Positions 20,460 to 31,570 of a stretch of DNA of 64,000 nucleotides are shown one piece after another (position 1 is the first letter of the stretch; each line of letters starts with the position of its first letter). The position numbers and the translations under genes are program-made. Below the pieces are notes generated by a model. The model ran no database searches. It was not told where the DNA came from and saw only the letters and a list, made by a program, of their open reading frames with translations. This DNA is from Cydia pomonella (Eukaryota; Arthropoda; Insecta; Lepidoptera; Tortricidae): the NCBI RefSeq assembly GCF_033807575.1, contig NC_084714.1, positions 1,644,501-1,708,500 of the forward strand, given 5' to 3'.

Positions 20460-20988
20460 CAGCAAAGTGTAGTGAAATCGAGAGTAAAGCTCAGTTCAAG
20501 GACACTAATAGATGTACCTGTCAGTTAGATCAAATTAATTATCATTGGCAATCATTATTCATGGTTACAATGCAGTCATTATTTGCGGGCAGGCGTTACA
20601 ACACGATATTTGGCGCGTAATGATATCAATCATTGCTTGTTATGGAAGCTTGTAGACTAACTGACATAGACAACGCATTGTGAAGTGTTTAAGATCTCGC
20701 GGTGTTGGGAGCGTGCACGACTGTCACGCAACCTAGTGTCCGCAAGTCTAGGGGAAAACGTCAATTCACTACATCTTATAAAACTACTCCAAAACTAAAA
20801 ACTACTGAACGGATTTTCATACGACTTTCATATATCAATAGAGTGATTCTTGAGGAAGGCTTAAGTATATAACTTGGGTTTTATGTAAATTGTTTGAAAT
20901 ATAACGATGTTGTCGGAAAAAATCACGCTGGCTAGGAGCTTTAATCGAAAACGCTGCCTAATCCGTTTGAGCTATAACAACACAATGT
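20460..20988. other. No gene seen
   Basis: No supported feature before the truncated LINE. Confidence 0.4.
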
Positions 20989-22524
20989 ATGGTGGGGTTG
21001 TTTCTCATTCATAGGTCTACAAAAAAATCCGCGCTGTTAAATGTCTATTTGAAGTCATGTGCTTCTTATATATGCCGCCCTCTCTGTCACATCATAAACC
21101 TATCTTTTACTGAAGGGATCTTTCCTGAGGAGTTAAAACTGTCAATTGTTAAACCTCTATTTAAAAAGGGCGACAAATCAGACCCGAATAATTACAGACC
21201 GATAACTTTAATACCGGTATTGTCCAAAGTATTAGAAAAAGCTCTTCTTGTGAGACTTAATGAATTCCTAAATAAGTACGATATTTTAACACACAAACAA
21301 TTTGGATTCCGCAAGGGAAAATCAACCACATTGGCCTGCTTCAATCTAGTAAAAAGTGTTTCAGAGAGCTTAAACCAGAAGCTTCCTATAATGGCTATTT
21401 TTATTGACTTAAGCAAAGCTTTCGATTTCATCGACCATTCAATTCTCTTGAAAAAACTAGAGTTGAACGGCATAAGAGGGAATGCAAACAAATGGATCAA
21501 AAGCTATCTAGAAAATAGAATACAATGTACAGAAATTGATAAGAAAATTTCTAGAAATAATAAAAGTCTACAGAAGGAAACATTTAGGTCTGCATTTTTA
21601 GTCAAGGATACTGGAGTCCCTCAAGGTAGTATCCTCGGCCCATTACTGTTTTTGATTGCAATTAACGATTTCCCCAATTGCATTAGTCAAGACTGTATTA
21701 TATTTGCTGATGACACTACGCTAGTAATAAAAGGAGACAATATAAATACGTTTGAGACCATTGTTAATAAAACCTTAGCAGATGCTATTACTTGGTTTAA
21801 AAGAAACAAGTTGCAAATTAATATACACAAGACGAAAGCGATGAAATTTTGTAATTATACTGAAAACGCCCTACCTTTAAACATAAATTATGATAACGCC
21901 AAAGTAGAATTAGTTGACATGTGCACATTTTTAGGTTTTTATATTGATAAAAATTTAAATTGGAAACTCCACATAGATCATATTTGTAAAAAGTTAAATC
22001 AATTCGTTTTTGCTCTTAAGCGTCTGAGACAAACGGTCTCAATAGAAGCCGCGCTTATGGCGTACCATGGATACGTATCTTCAGTGTTAAGTTATGGACT
22101 AGTGTTATGGGGAAACTCTGTAGACGTAGAGCGAGTTTTTATAGTTCAAAAGAAATGTATCCGTGCTCTTGATAACACGTGGTGTTTCGAAAGTTGCAAA
22201 CCGTTGTTTAAAAAACTTAGCATATTACCGCTCCCATGCCAATATATAAAAGATGCGTGCCTACTTGTCAAACATAACCCAAACTTATTCACATCTCGTA
22301 GTGAGACAAGTACAAGACACACAAGGGCGCAATATAAGAATTTGCTGCACCAGCCTCCTTGCCGCTCTTATATTTATAAAAAGAACTGTTTTAATATGTG
22401 TATAACCATTTATAATAAATTACCTGACGAAATTAAATTGGAAGCTAACAATTCATTTAAGATTAAGTTGACAAAATGGCTTCAAGAAAAATGTTTTTAC
22501 AGCATTAAGGAATATTTAGCATAA
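20989..22524 (+). CDS. LINE reverse transcriptase, N-terminally truncated (511 aa open)
   Basis: The open frame codes for an RT of the CR1/jockey/L2 group. It shows NNYRPITLIPVLSKVLEKAL, FGFRKGKSTTLACF, IDLSKAFDFIDHSILL, GVPQGSILGPLLFLIAINDF and the catalytic FADD at residues 239-242, then the thumb with CTFLGFYIDKNLNWKLHI. The C-terminal region has SYGLVLWGNS and the ending YNKLPDEIKLEANNSFK. The first ATG lies in flanking DNA; the true homology starts about ten residues later. No endonuclease precedes it, so it cannot insert alone. No premature stop lies in the remaining 500 residues, so the truncation is fairly recent. Confidence 0.9.
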   Translation: MVGLFLIHRSTKKSALLNVYLKSCASYICRPLCHIINLSFTEGIFPEELKLSIVKPLFKKGDKSDPNNYRPITLIPVLSKVLEKALLVRLNEFLNKYDILTHKQFGFRKGKSTTLACFNLVKSVSESLNQKLPIMAIFIDLSKAFDFIDHSILLKKLELNGIRGNANKWIKSYLENRIQCTEIDKKISRNNKSLQKETFRSAFLVKDTGVPQGSILGPLLFLIAINDFPNCISQDCIIFADDTTLVIKGDNINTFETIVNKTLADAITWFKRNKLQINIHKTKAMKFCNYTENALPLNINYDNAKVELVDMCTFLGFYIDKNLNWKLHIDHICKKLNQFVFALKRLRQTVSIEAALMAYHGYVSSVLSYGLVLWGNSVDVERVFIVQKKCIRALDNTWCFESCKPLFKKLSILPLPCQYIKDACLLVKHNPNLFTSRSETSTRHTRAQYKNLLHQPPCRSYIYKKNCFNMCITIYNKLPDEIKLEANNSFKIKLTKWLQEKCFYSIKEYLA

Positions 22525-22738
22525 TGTAATTAGGTATAATAATATGATTGTAAATATATAATACTAGCTTTTAAGTAACGAAGTGATGCTCTTAGCAGCA
22601 CATTGCATGTACCTAAAATTTGCACACCTGCATGCAGGTTGAGCACGTGAAACTTTTGTTTATTTTTAAGCCCTTTAAACCGTGTTCTTGCAAATAAAGA
22701 TTTTATGATTATGATTTATGATTATGATTATGATTATC
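21015..22738 (+). mobile_element. 5'-truncated LINE (RT part and 3' tail)
   Basis: Homology to LINE RT begins around 21015-21030. The element ends in tandem TTATGATTATGA units at 22700-22738. The 5' UTR, any ORF1 and the endonuclease are missing, as expected from incomplete reverse transcription. Confidence 0.8.
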
Positions 22739-23107
22739 TTTTAAGGATAACTTACTATACATGTTCGTAACTTCTAGAAAAAGACCACGTAATATGTGGC
22801 ATTTGCAAAGCTATTTACATGGATACATTATTAACAATTATCGAAATAAATACGTTACTTATATTAAGCATTTATTTCATACAGCTTACAATGGTCCCTT
22901 ACACCATACAATTTAAATGAATATTTCAGGAGTAATCGTAAATCAAAGTTTCATTTCGAGCCATATAATTGTACGAAATGTTAAAGACGCTATCCGCAGT
23001 TAGTTCAATTTTTTACCACCTTATGCGCTGGGATCACTCCTCCTCATTCATTATCCTCGGTCATTCCCGGGCTCCCGGCTCCGTTCGGGTTCGGGTCGGG
23101 TTGGAAA
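22739..23107. other. No gene seen
   Basis: No supported feature. Confidence 0.4.
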
Positions 23108-23194
23108 TTATTAGGGTTGACACAACTTGATGTCCCTTTGCGTGCACGACCACGGATAAGATAATAACTTGAATTTCGACAACCCTAATAAATA
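23108..23194. mobile_element. Small fold-back (attagggttg ends)
   Basis: attagggttgacacaactt and tcgacaaccctaat form inverted ends 87 bases apart. Confidence 0.45.
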
Positions 23195-24059
23195 ACCGAA
23201 AGGGATAGTGCCAGACATTAGAAAGGGACGCATGATTCGTCCCTGAATCTTTATATGTATGTATCTTTCAGTAGGAGTAGCAGAGAAAGCGCTATTATTG
23301 TTTGTCCTTGTCACAGTCTTACATTTTGTGGGCAACAAATAACCCGACCAAATTACGTAGATTATTTTTGGTATGTTTTCGCATTGCGTATGTTCTGTCC
23401 CTCACGGGCGTACGCGTATAGCACATCTATACGATCCTACCATCTATGGATCATACATATAGGCAGCGCCAAGCGTGTTGACCGCAATTTTTTGCTGTGT
23501 CTAACATGTAAGTGATCCATCTATTAGGCCAATGATTGCAATGATCAAGATAGCTCACTTTACTTTTTAAATGATTGGATTGTGTAACGTTTTCTTTGGT
23601 TTTCGCGACTATTAGTTACGCTATTTAGGCCGAAGGGTCTTATCAAGTATCTATGCATTTGACGATTAATCATTAACTAAACTTAAAGTTATATTTTCTG
23701 CCCTCGGCTCCTTTACATTCTCGACATTCTCCTCCGGATTTTTTAATAATATTAAACAGAATGACATTTTCCATCGGACGTACCTTTTTCGAGCTACAAG
23801 CAAAAACTGAAAATGCAGCAACTGTTTACACGCATTTAGGACCAAATGAAGCTATTAAAACGATTTATAGCTTGCTGGGAATCTATTACTCGAACGTAAT
23901 AATGATTGGCCTATTAGTAGAATTTTTTTAAAAACGTATTGTTCCTTAACATTTACTAAGAAAGACTAACAAATCTCAATAAAAAAAATTACGTAACATT
24001 TGCCTATAGTCTACTAGTTATATTCAAGTGTTTATACAAGCCAGAAGCGCTTACATCTG
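23195..24059. other. No gene seen
   Basis: No supported feature. Confidence 0.4.
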
Positions 24060-24169
24060 AGGGCCTACCGCGAACCACGTTCGACGTGTTGTATCTCTGT
24101 CGCACTTGTAAATTTGTGTGTAAGTGTGATAGTGAGGCAACACGTCGAAGGTAGTCCGCGGTAGGCCCT
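24060..24169. mobile_element. MITE type 2, copy 4, flanked by CTG
   Basis: 110-bp fold-back with CTG at 24057-24059 and 24170-24172. The arms have several mismatches (gtatctctgtcgc against gtgatagtgaggc), so it is older than copies 2 and 3. Confidence 0.88.
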
Positions 24170-24337
24170 CTGAATATATTAGTGTCAATCACTTTCCCAA
24201 CATAAGCACCTTTACCAACAATAAATCAAGACGTTCTAGTAGATTATGTGACTACTCGTGTTTGTGTGTCGTGAGCTCGTGTGTAAATCAGGTGCAGTGG
24301 GGTTATTCCGTGATTTTATTAAATCTCCTAAATAAAA

Positions 24338-24900
24338 CAATCATCATCATCATTGGCCTTTAACATCAATTAAATGACGGTTTAAACAGCACCCATAACA
24401 TTGCGGCACTTACGTAAATGACTAGTAAGTCCAATTCGAGAGCGGCAGCCGCGACCGCATAGCGGGCAGGAGAATGTCATGCCCGGTGACGAAGGTGGGA
24501 AATCAGCGCGCTGGTGTCTCAGTTCTCGCCTAGAGTGAAGGAGTTTAAACCATGCTTCATCGTGTGCAACTACTCCATCTCCCAGGGTCTTCCTCCAGTG
24601 CTCGCGGTCTTCAGCCTCCCTTTCACAGTCGGTGGGATCGATCCGGAAGGACAACATATCTCGCTTTGCGCTATCCTTAAAACGAAGCATTGGTCACCCA
24701 ACCGGTCGTTTCGCGTGCGCTACTTCGCTCAGGGGAGTCTTACGTGGCAAACGAGAGGGCTCCATCCTGTGCACGTGCCCCAACCACCGTAAGCGTCTCT
24801 GTTTCAAGACTGCTGTGATACTGGGTAAACGTGCGATGCTAAGTAATAAAACAATACTGGTTAGATAAATTATCGAGAGCGCGAAATTGCATGTGTAGGG
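24338..24900 (-). pseudogene. LINE C-terminus with zinc-finger end, one nonsense codon
   Basis: On the minus strand the frame reads QRRLRWLGHVHRMEPSRLPR, AKRPVG, an in-frame TGA, then PMLRFKDSAKRDMLSFRIDP, DREHWRKTL and FSCPLCGRGCRSRIGLTSHL (C-x2-C...H). LRWLGHV-RM and RFKD--KRD with a C-terminal CC..H finger are typical of the end of a non-LTR element protein. The TGA sits where relatives have Arg (GRP), so CGA to TGA decay at a CpG is likely. An (ATG)n tail at 24338-24352 marks the 3' end. Confidence 0.72.
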
Positions 24901-25070
24901 GTAATATGTGTTTACAGGCATTCAAGTAATGAAGGTAAATTGGATTGTTTACATTATATGCAAATTCTATTGAAATCCATTTTAGTCTAGACTCCAAATT
25001 TATCTGACTTCACTATTCATATAAATCATTTGATTGAACTAATATGTACCCTAAACATGAGTTATTTTTA

Positions 25071-25358
25071 CAAGCTTTTATTTAACTTGCCCAGTTAGTA
25101 TGTATGGGACAAATCTTGCAAGTTAAATTTGACCCACTTTCCGGTTTCCGATGAAGCTGAAAATTTGCATACATATGTAAATCGGGTGACAATGCAATAT
25201 TATGGTACCATCAAGCTGATCTGATGATGGAGACAGGAGGTAGCCATGGGAACTCTGTGATAAAACAACGCAACCTAATTGTGTTTGGTGTTATTAGAAT
25301 TGTCTCGATGAGTATTAGTTGCCTGTGGAAAAAAAGTACAGTCAGCGATAAAAGCTTG
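25071..25358. mobile_element. MITE type 4, copy 1 (TA-flanked)
   Basis: Ends caagctttta and taaaagcttg with TA on both sides. A second copy in the same orientation lies at 29278-29570 with strong identity throughout, for example tgaaaatttgcatacatatg and gataaaacaacgcaacc. Confidence 0.8.
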
Positions 25359-25702
25359 TACCAAAAATTTTTTTTTGCCAAAACTTACTACTTTTTACGT
25401 ATTGACCATTTCATTTTTATAGAAAAAAAAAATCATATTCATAAACCCGAGCGTTTTTAAAATCCACTGATCTTTTGAACAGAGCTTCCATTACTCATAA
25501 TAATCAATACATATATCGAATAAAACAATAGCAGCAACATAATTTGTCAAGTTCAATCACCTCCATTACTCTCAACCTATATCGCAATAAATAAATAACC
25601 CCAATGCACTTAATGATCTGTGTAGTCATATTGCATTGTCGATGAAATTGTCAACGAACAGACAGACGAGACAATTATCGTCGTTAAGAAATCTATCATT
25701 AA

Positions 25703-26155
25703 ATAACTGGAGCACCGCTATGGGCAATGTTAAACAATACGGACTTGTACATTGTGAAAGTCAATTATCCGTATTATAAACACTATATCGATCGTATCGA
25801 AAAAGTGCAAAGAAAATTTATTAAAATACTAAATTATCGACACAATCGTCCTAACGACCATTATGCCCATTCTTTAACATATTACAAACTCACAAGTCTT
25901 GCAAACCGTTGTAAGCTGTTCGATAAAATTGTCAATAACGAAGTTGATTGCCCTTTATTACTCTCAAAATTAAACTTCATCACTAAAGCCAGACTTCCCG
26001 CTCGCCCCAACCGTAACCTTCATATGTTCGTACCACCCATCCGTCGAAAGAACTACACTAGAAACAGTTTTATTCCCCGTACTATGTATCTTTACAACAG
26101 AGATTTCAACCAAATAGACCTTTTTAATACCACTCTTACAGGATTGAAAAATTAA
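25703..26155 (+). pseudogene. LINE ORF2 C-terminus fragment (about 150 aa open)
   Basis: The frame begins after a TAA at 25700 and reads TGAPLWAML, HYIDRIEKVQRKFIKILNYR, YYKLTSLANRCKLFDKIVNN and RNSFIPRTMYLYNRDFNQID. (I/L)DRIE-VQ-KF--- with R---F-P-----YN marks the C-terminal region after the RT thumb in jockey-like LINEs. The RT palm is missing. The ATG at 25727 is not a real start. Confidence 0.78.
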
Positions 26156-26159
26156 ATTA

Positions 26160-26756
26160 ATAATAAATTCACAAGTCACGAATGATAAAATAATAATGTA
26201 TAATGTACCGATAACACGCTTAGATATTAAGTAGGTAGTAAACAATTACGAGGGTGAACGTCCTAGTGCTTGGCATGTCACTGTCACTTATACTGTTAAT
26301 GACTTATGTTTAATGGTGTCATTTACTGGGACAGTGGTCAGCGCTTGAACGTTTTCCTTCTTTCAATTTCATCTTCTTCTTATAGTTAAGTTAATTCAGG
26401 TCCATTGCAACAAAATTAATAACTATAATCTATAACGTTTTCGGCACTGTATTGTCAATATTATATGTAATATAAGACAAATGTAACTCTTTTGTAATGA
26501 CTGTTTGTGCCAAAATAAAGAGAAAAAAAAAAAGTAAGTACCTAAATTTTTTGTAAGAAACCCTAAGTAGGTACTTCATAGTGGTCCACGGGATCAGAAT
26601 ATGTGCATTGCAGTCTCCTCGGACTCCTGGCTGAACCTGGCAGCGCATGTCGCATCTTGTTTCTTTCCAATTTGAAACATGTGTTTGTTCATCCTTGGTA
26701 CGATGCCTCAAGGGCGTATTTAGGATTTAAGCTAGTTATTAATAGTAAAACCTCTG
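26160..26756. other. No gene seen
   Basis: No supported feature; a 12-base A run lies at 26522-26533. Confidence 0.4.
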
Positions 26757-26990
26757 GATTCAGTCATTTGACATTCATCAGTCGCTTTTTGGTGAAGGAA
26801 AACATCGTGATAAAACCGGACTAATCTCAATAAGGCCTAGTTTACCCTCTGGGTTGGAAGGTCAGATGTCGTAAATACTAGTGGCACCGCCAATTCTAGA
26901 GATTAGTTGCCAAGCGGACCCCAGGCTCCCATGAGCCGTGGCAAAATGCCGGACATCGCGAGGAAATTGATGATGATGATGTATTATGGA
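26757..26990 (+). mobile_element. SINE family E, 5'-truncated
   Basis: Matches the minus-strand SINE at 27625-27951: gtgaaggaaaacatcgtga, aataaggcctagttta, ccctctgggttgg, ctcccatgagccgtggcaaa and a gatgatgatgatg tail. Confidence 0.85.
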
Positions 26991-27432
26991 ATTAAAATTA
27001 AGATTTTACATTTGGAAATTAATGTTACAGGTGTGTGATATCTTCCTTTGACTGTACCTATAATAGTCTCCTTTAAATCTGCAAAACGTAAAATGCTTAA
27101 AGTAAACCGCTGTATTTTAAAAGTTTACTTTACTTATATATCAACCGAGACTTAATAAATAAAATAAACGACACAAGTAACTATGTACCCAATACAGTAA
27201 AGGTAAACGCTCGTAAACGCTCCGTTCTAAACAGTTTAATGTGACAAACATCGATTGAAAACAAACAGACAAATAGACCAACTTTGTAAAACAATAAAAC
27301 CCTTTATTTGTTCTTTGTCGCGTTAAAAGGAAAGCTGTGTTCACTTTGCTCAAAACAATTTTATGACCGGTTGGTAAATGTCACATCTTGTAAAACTTGT
27401 TACGATTGGTTTCGCTTTACGTTAGCATTGCA
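26991..27432. other. No gene seen
   Basis: No supported feature. Confidence 0.4.
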
Positions 27433-28190
27433 TTTAAGCCGCGTATTCACTATAAACATTTTGTTTAGAAACACGGTTTCGGAAACAGAAATCCACGTGT
27501 TTCTGAAACACAGGAACAGTTGTGGTTTTATCGACATGTTCATAATTGTATACTGTATGTATCAGACCGTCCACACTGTCTGAGCTGAAACATTTTTTCT
27601 GTAAACATCTGCATAGTATAGAGCGTAGTAGTCATCTTCCTCGGGTTGTCCCGGCATTTTGCCACGGCTCGTGGGAGCCTGGGGCCCGTTTGGCAACTAA
27701 TCCCGAGAATTGGCATAGGCAGTACTTTTTACAAAAGCGAGTGCTATCTGACCTACCAACCCAGAGGATAAACTAGGCCTTATTGGGATTAGCCTGGTTT
27801 TCTCACGATGTTTTCCTTCACCGAAAAGTGATTGGTAAATATATCAAATGATATTTCGTACATAAATTCCGAAAAACTCATTGGCACGAGCCGGGGTTAG
27901 AACCCGCGACCTACGCACGCTCCTACTCTTACCGCTAGGCCACCAGCGCTTCGTTTCAGAGCATAGTAATGAGTATTAATAGTATATTGATTGTATGGCA
28001 TAACTGTAGTATACATACCGCTCTAGTTAAGTAGTGTATAATATAAGTTATAAGTATGTAAGTAGGTTATAAGTGGGTAGAACACAACATGTTAGAGAGC
28101 ACTTTATCATAATTATACACACCATTTAAGTTTTTTGTGATAAAAAAACAGTGTTTCCCAAACATCGTTTATACTGTTTATAGTGAATAC
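27433..28190. mobile_element. Possible fold-back element enclosing a SINE
   Basis: gtattcactataaacatttt followed by gtttagaaacac at 27435-27472 has an approximate complement gtgtttcccaaac ... ctgtttatagtgaatac at 28151-28190. A SINE (27625-27951) lies between the arms. The central pairing is weak. Confidence 0.35.
27625..27951 (-). mobile_element. SINE family E, near full length
   Basis: On the minus strand it begins agcgctggtggcctagcggt (A-box), then ggtcgcgggttctaacccc (B-box), ccaatgagtttttcggaat, aaggaaaacatcgtgagaaa and a Gly/Pro-like GC-rich 3' half ending before gtagtca. The tRNA-like head and body are continuous. It is the best SINE E in the window. Confidence 0.88.
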
Positions 28191-28654
28191 ATAGCTTTAA
28201 TAGTCGTATGCAAAATCGGTTGTGTTGTGTAAATTGTGCAAAAAATCTTGCAGGGCAGTAAACGCGAGTCTGTGTGAACATCTTTAGTTCTTCATGTTTG
28301 AAATCTTGTAGGTTTAAGGCCCAATATGAACGTGTTTTTCTCTCACTTTGAGCGAAAGTGTGAGCGAGATGGATGTGCGAAATCGGGATCGCGGATATCA
28401 TGTTTTTGAATTTAAATTTTTTAAAGTGCATTTTAGACCTGTGTCTGTGTTTTTTTTCTATCGAGTGAAAGTCAAAAACCAACAAAATAGAGCAAAAACA
28501 AGTTTTGTATGAAAAACTTAAATTCGCTGTATTTTTTTAACTATGGTATACACCTTATCCTATTGTAAGTACAAAGTTTCAGAGCAATCTAGCTAGTCGT
28601 TTTGAAATGAAAGCGTAACTACGTTTGTATGGAGAACCGAGCTGCTGACTCTTA
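27952..28654. other. No gene seen
   Basis: No supported coding feature; see the weak inverted repeat ending at 28190. Confidence 0.4.
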
Positions 28655-28835
28655 GGGTTGTTTCACACGCACCACAACCACACGACAACCACAACACGTG
28701 GTCGCATTGCAAATGAATAGTACAATTCACATTACGGAAAAATGTGGTACGTGTGAATTGTACTATTCATTTGCAATACAAAATATGTGGTGTGGTTGTG
28801 GTTGTCGTGTGGTTGTGGTACGTGTGAAACAACCC
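28655..28835. mobile_element. MITE type 5, near-perfect fold-back, TA-flanked
   Basis: gggttgtttcacacg and accacaaccacacgacaacc are matched by their complements at the right end, with a further inner arm tgcaaatgaatagtacaatt / aattgtactattcatttgca. TA lies at 28653-28654 and 28836-28837. Confidence 0.9.
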
Positions 28836-29277
28836 TAAACAGAATGATTTAGATGTATTCCTTTGTCTATGCTCGTAACTAAACAAAGATCGATTGAATC
28901 GATTTGATGCAGGAATCGATTACGCATTCATTCGCAACCTGCTAAAGGAATTGTATTGTAACGCTAATGAGTTATCGCGCATCTGAGATCTGGGTCAGCC
29001 AAGCAGTTCCTTTGTTTTAATTTGTTTTACATTTATTTTGCTCTGAGAGATCGATCTTTTCATAGCGAACTCAGTTGTTAGGTATCATTTGTAGTATCTT
29101 GGTGGTAATAATAGATGGAAATAACCGTTCCTCGACCCCCTTCCCTCGGGTGTTTGCAACCTATTTTGTTATTTACTTTACTTATGCGTTGCAGTTTGTT
29201 GACTAATAGATGCAATTTTTCAAAAACAGACTCTTGGAGGAAGGTACTTACCTACTTACGTGTCTATTTTACAATTA
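28836..29277. other. No gene seen
   Basis: No supported feature. Confidence 0.4.
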
Positions 29278-29570
29278 CAAGCTTTTATTTACTTTCACCT
29301 GACCGTTGTCTGTTTGTAATCAAATCTTGCAAGTTAAATTTGATCTACTTCCCGGTTTCCGATTGAGCTGAAAATTTGCATACATATGTAAGTCGGGTGA
29401 CAATGCAATATTATGGTACCATCGAGCTGATCTGACGATGGAGACAAGAGGTGGACATAGAAACTCTGTGATAAAACAACGCAACCGAATTGTGTTTGGG
29501 GTTTTTAGAATTGTCTCGATGAGTATTAGCTGCCTGTGGAAAGAAAAGTACAGTCAGCGATAAAAGCTTG
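29278..29570. mobile_element. MITE type 4, copy 2 (TA-flanked)
   Basis: Same ends and body as the copy at 25071, with TA at 29276-29277 and 29571-29572. Differences are scattered substitutions and small indels near the left end. Confidence 0.8.
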
Positions 29571-30164
29571 TACCAAAAATGAAAATTTGCCAAAAACTTA
29601 TTAGCGAAGTTAACTGCGAAACTAACAGAATGGTATATCTATAATAAGTACTCGTATCTTTTGGGCTAAGTGATATAACACACATACAAGTTATCTTTTG
29701 ACCTTTCATTGCAAGCCGATACATAAAAGCAGCCAATTACAGAGCTTTATACACGACGAGTGCTCAATGGTAAAGCTATTAGTATTATGCTTGCTTTACA
29801 TGTGCTTAGTGCAAGCTACTTACCTGTCTAGTAACTTGACGTCTTGGGTCTGGCAACTAAAACCATCTACATCCACGTTGTTTTTAATTTTAAAATATCT
29901 TCTATGTCTTAAGATTTTTTTTCCAGTAAAATCTGATGTCAAAATAACGTAACCAAAGAAATAACTGACGATTCTAAAGTGCTACTCCAATAAACAATGT
30001 CTTGAATCCTAGTTCGGGAAGGTCACTTTATCGTACAAAGTACTTACATACAAAAAATATCTACCTATCTCAAAATAACTTTCAGCAATAAAGTACAAAA
30101 ATATACTACTAATTTAAATTTTAGAAATTCCTCACTTAAGCAAAAACTGTGACGTCTGTGACCG
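29571..30164. other. No gene seen
   Basis: No supported feature. Confidence 0.4.
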
Positions 30165-30312
30165 GTACAACCTTCAGCGTTCAAGAAACGTACTCCCATT
30201 ATAAACCGGCAACGCACTTGCAACCCCCCTGTTGTTGCTGATGTCCATGGGCAAAGCTAATTGTTTACCATCAGGCGATTTGTCTGCTCGTTTACCTCCT
30301 ATATCATAAGAA
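30165..30312 (+). mobile_element. LINE 3' tail, family G
   Basis: Shares with 36680-36838: ccggcaacgcacttgcaacc, gatgtccatgggcaaag, ttaccatcaggcgatttgtc and tgctcgtttacctcctatat then cataag. A different family from the catcaggcgggccgtatg tails but similarly built. Confidence 0.72.
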
Positions 30313-30574
30313 AATCCTCGGTAAAGGCCTAAATAGTCAAGCCAGCTCAACGAGCAACAACTAGCATGCAAGCTACTAAGCCAGTGCAAACGGGTAATTT
30401 TCGGACAAGTCCCCGCATTATTGGGTGCGCGGGCGCATAATTGCGATTCTATTAGCGGTCGCTAACAAGGTAGAAAGTGCATTTGCATGCGCTGAACCCT
30501 GGGGCCTTTGTATCAGCGGGTAGGAATCGCTTACGCTCCAAACTGATTTAAACTCTTAGGATTTTTACACATTA

Positions 30575-30712
30575 TTAACTAACACAAACGGGACTTAAAC
30601 GCGTATTAAGTTTTAAAATTTACCTCGGACGTTTCGAGGACGGCGTTGTCCCCGTGGTCTCGGAGAAGACTGGCTAAAGTTGACATCAACATCTAGCCGC
30701 GCGAGTTTTTCG
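30575..30712 (+). repeat. Repeat family F, copy 2
   Basis: Shares attaagttttaaaatttacc and tcggacgtttcgaggacggc with 15055-15172, then continues gtctcggagaagactgg. Here the hairpin arm is not repeated. Confidence 0.6.
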
Positions 30713-30984
30713 AACTACCCGCACTCGATCTTATTTATCGACTTGAACATTCTGCGCACTAGGGATGTTACTCTGTCGACACACAACACTAACGATATTC
30801 GCTTACGCTCTTCCTGAGTAATTGGGATCTTAATTGTATTTTTAATCATCCAAGAAATAAAGCACTAGAATATTATTGATAAAACGTAGAACTGAATTAT
30901 TATTCGACTCTCTATTTATTTAATCCACTCGTAAGAACTATAAGAATAGCAGCAAATGTCTACATTCTGGACGGCGACTTTTGT

Positions 30985-31092
30985 GGCCTCGCTATTTCCG
31001 TCTGTCCGAGGCTTTGATCCGTGATCGTTAGTGCTAGAAAGCGGAAATTTGGCATGGATACATAATAAATCATGCATTGCGACAAAACAAAA
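30985..31092 (+). repeat. Repeat family C, left part, split by the Ty3 element
   Basis: ccgtctgtccgaggctttga, gttagtgctagaaagcgg and aaatttggcatggatacata match the reverse complement of 3930-4030. The right part continues at 35401. Confidence 0.75.
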
Positions 31093-31491
31093 CTATGGGA
31101 CATGCGCTCGCATCGACGGCCGGACGCAACTGAGGCGCGCGCAGGCGGCGCGCACGTATTTATGCAGCGGTTGGAGCGAGATGGAAGACAGGGCGTGCTA
31201 CTCTCGCAAGCGACATTCTCTGCGGTAGTCCTGAATTGCTGTATTTTCTACTACCCACTTCATGCAACCGGCGATTGTGAGCGGGATAGAAGATATGCCA
31301 TCGCACTCTAGAGAGGTGCGATTTACGTAAAAGGGTAGATTAGATTCTGTAGTTCTAAGATACCTATCTTTCTATTTTTTCGTAGGTTTAGGAATAGTAT
31401 ATAAGACGACGATACATTTCAATAAATGTTCATTATTTAACTGACTATACCGCTGTTTACACTGGACTCCTCCTGCCTGGACCCCCTATAA
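31093..31491 (+). repeat. 5' LTR
   Basis: Starts ctatgggacatgcgctcgc and ends tgcctggaccccctata(a). TATATAAGACG near 31399 is the likely promoter and AATAAATG near 31421 a likely poly-A signal. It matches 35002-35400 with a constant offset of 3909. Confidence 0.92.
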
Positions 31492-31492
31492 T

Positions 31493-31510
31493 TGGTGACC
31501 CCGACGTGAT
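31493..31510 (+). other. Primer-binding site, tRNA-Trp
   Basis: TGGTGACCCCGACGTGAT is the complement of the 3' end of animal tRNA-Trp (ATCACGTCGGGGTCACCA) over all 18 bases, the latter from general knowledge. It lies two bases after the LTR, the normal place. Confidence 0.88.
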
Positions 31511-31570
31511 GTACAAGTACGCACAGTTCTTTCTGTCAACAACGAGTCATCGCTAGATATTCTCGCCGCC

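Noticed and set aside
20989..21014. ATG of the 511-codon frame as a true start
   Set aside because: The first residues have no RT similarity and lie in flanking DNA; the element is 5'-truncated.
26603..26824. 73-codon + frame
   Set aside because: The end overlaps the start of a SINE and the rest shows no coding signal.
31072..31311. 79- and 73-codon frames in both LTRs
   Set aside because: They are identical because the LTRs are identical; they lie over promoter and R regions and have no homology to known products.
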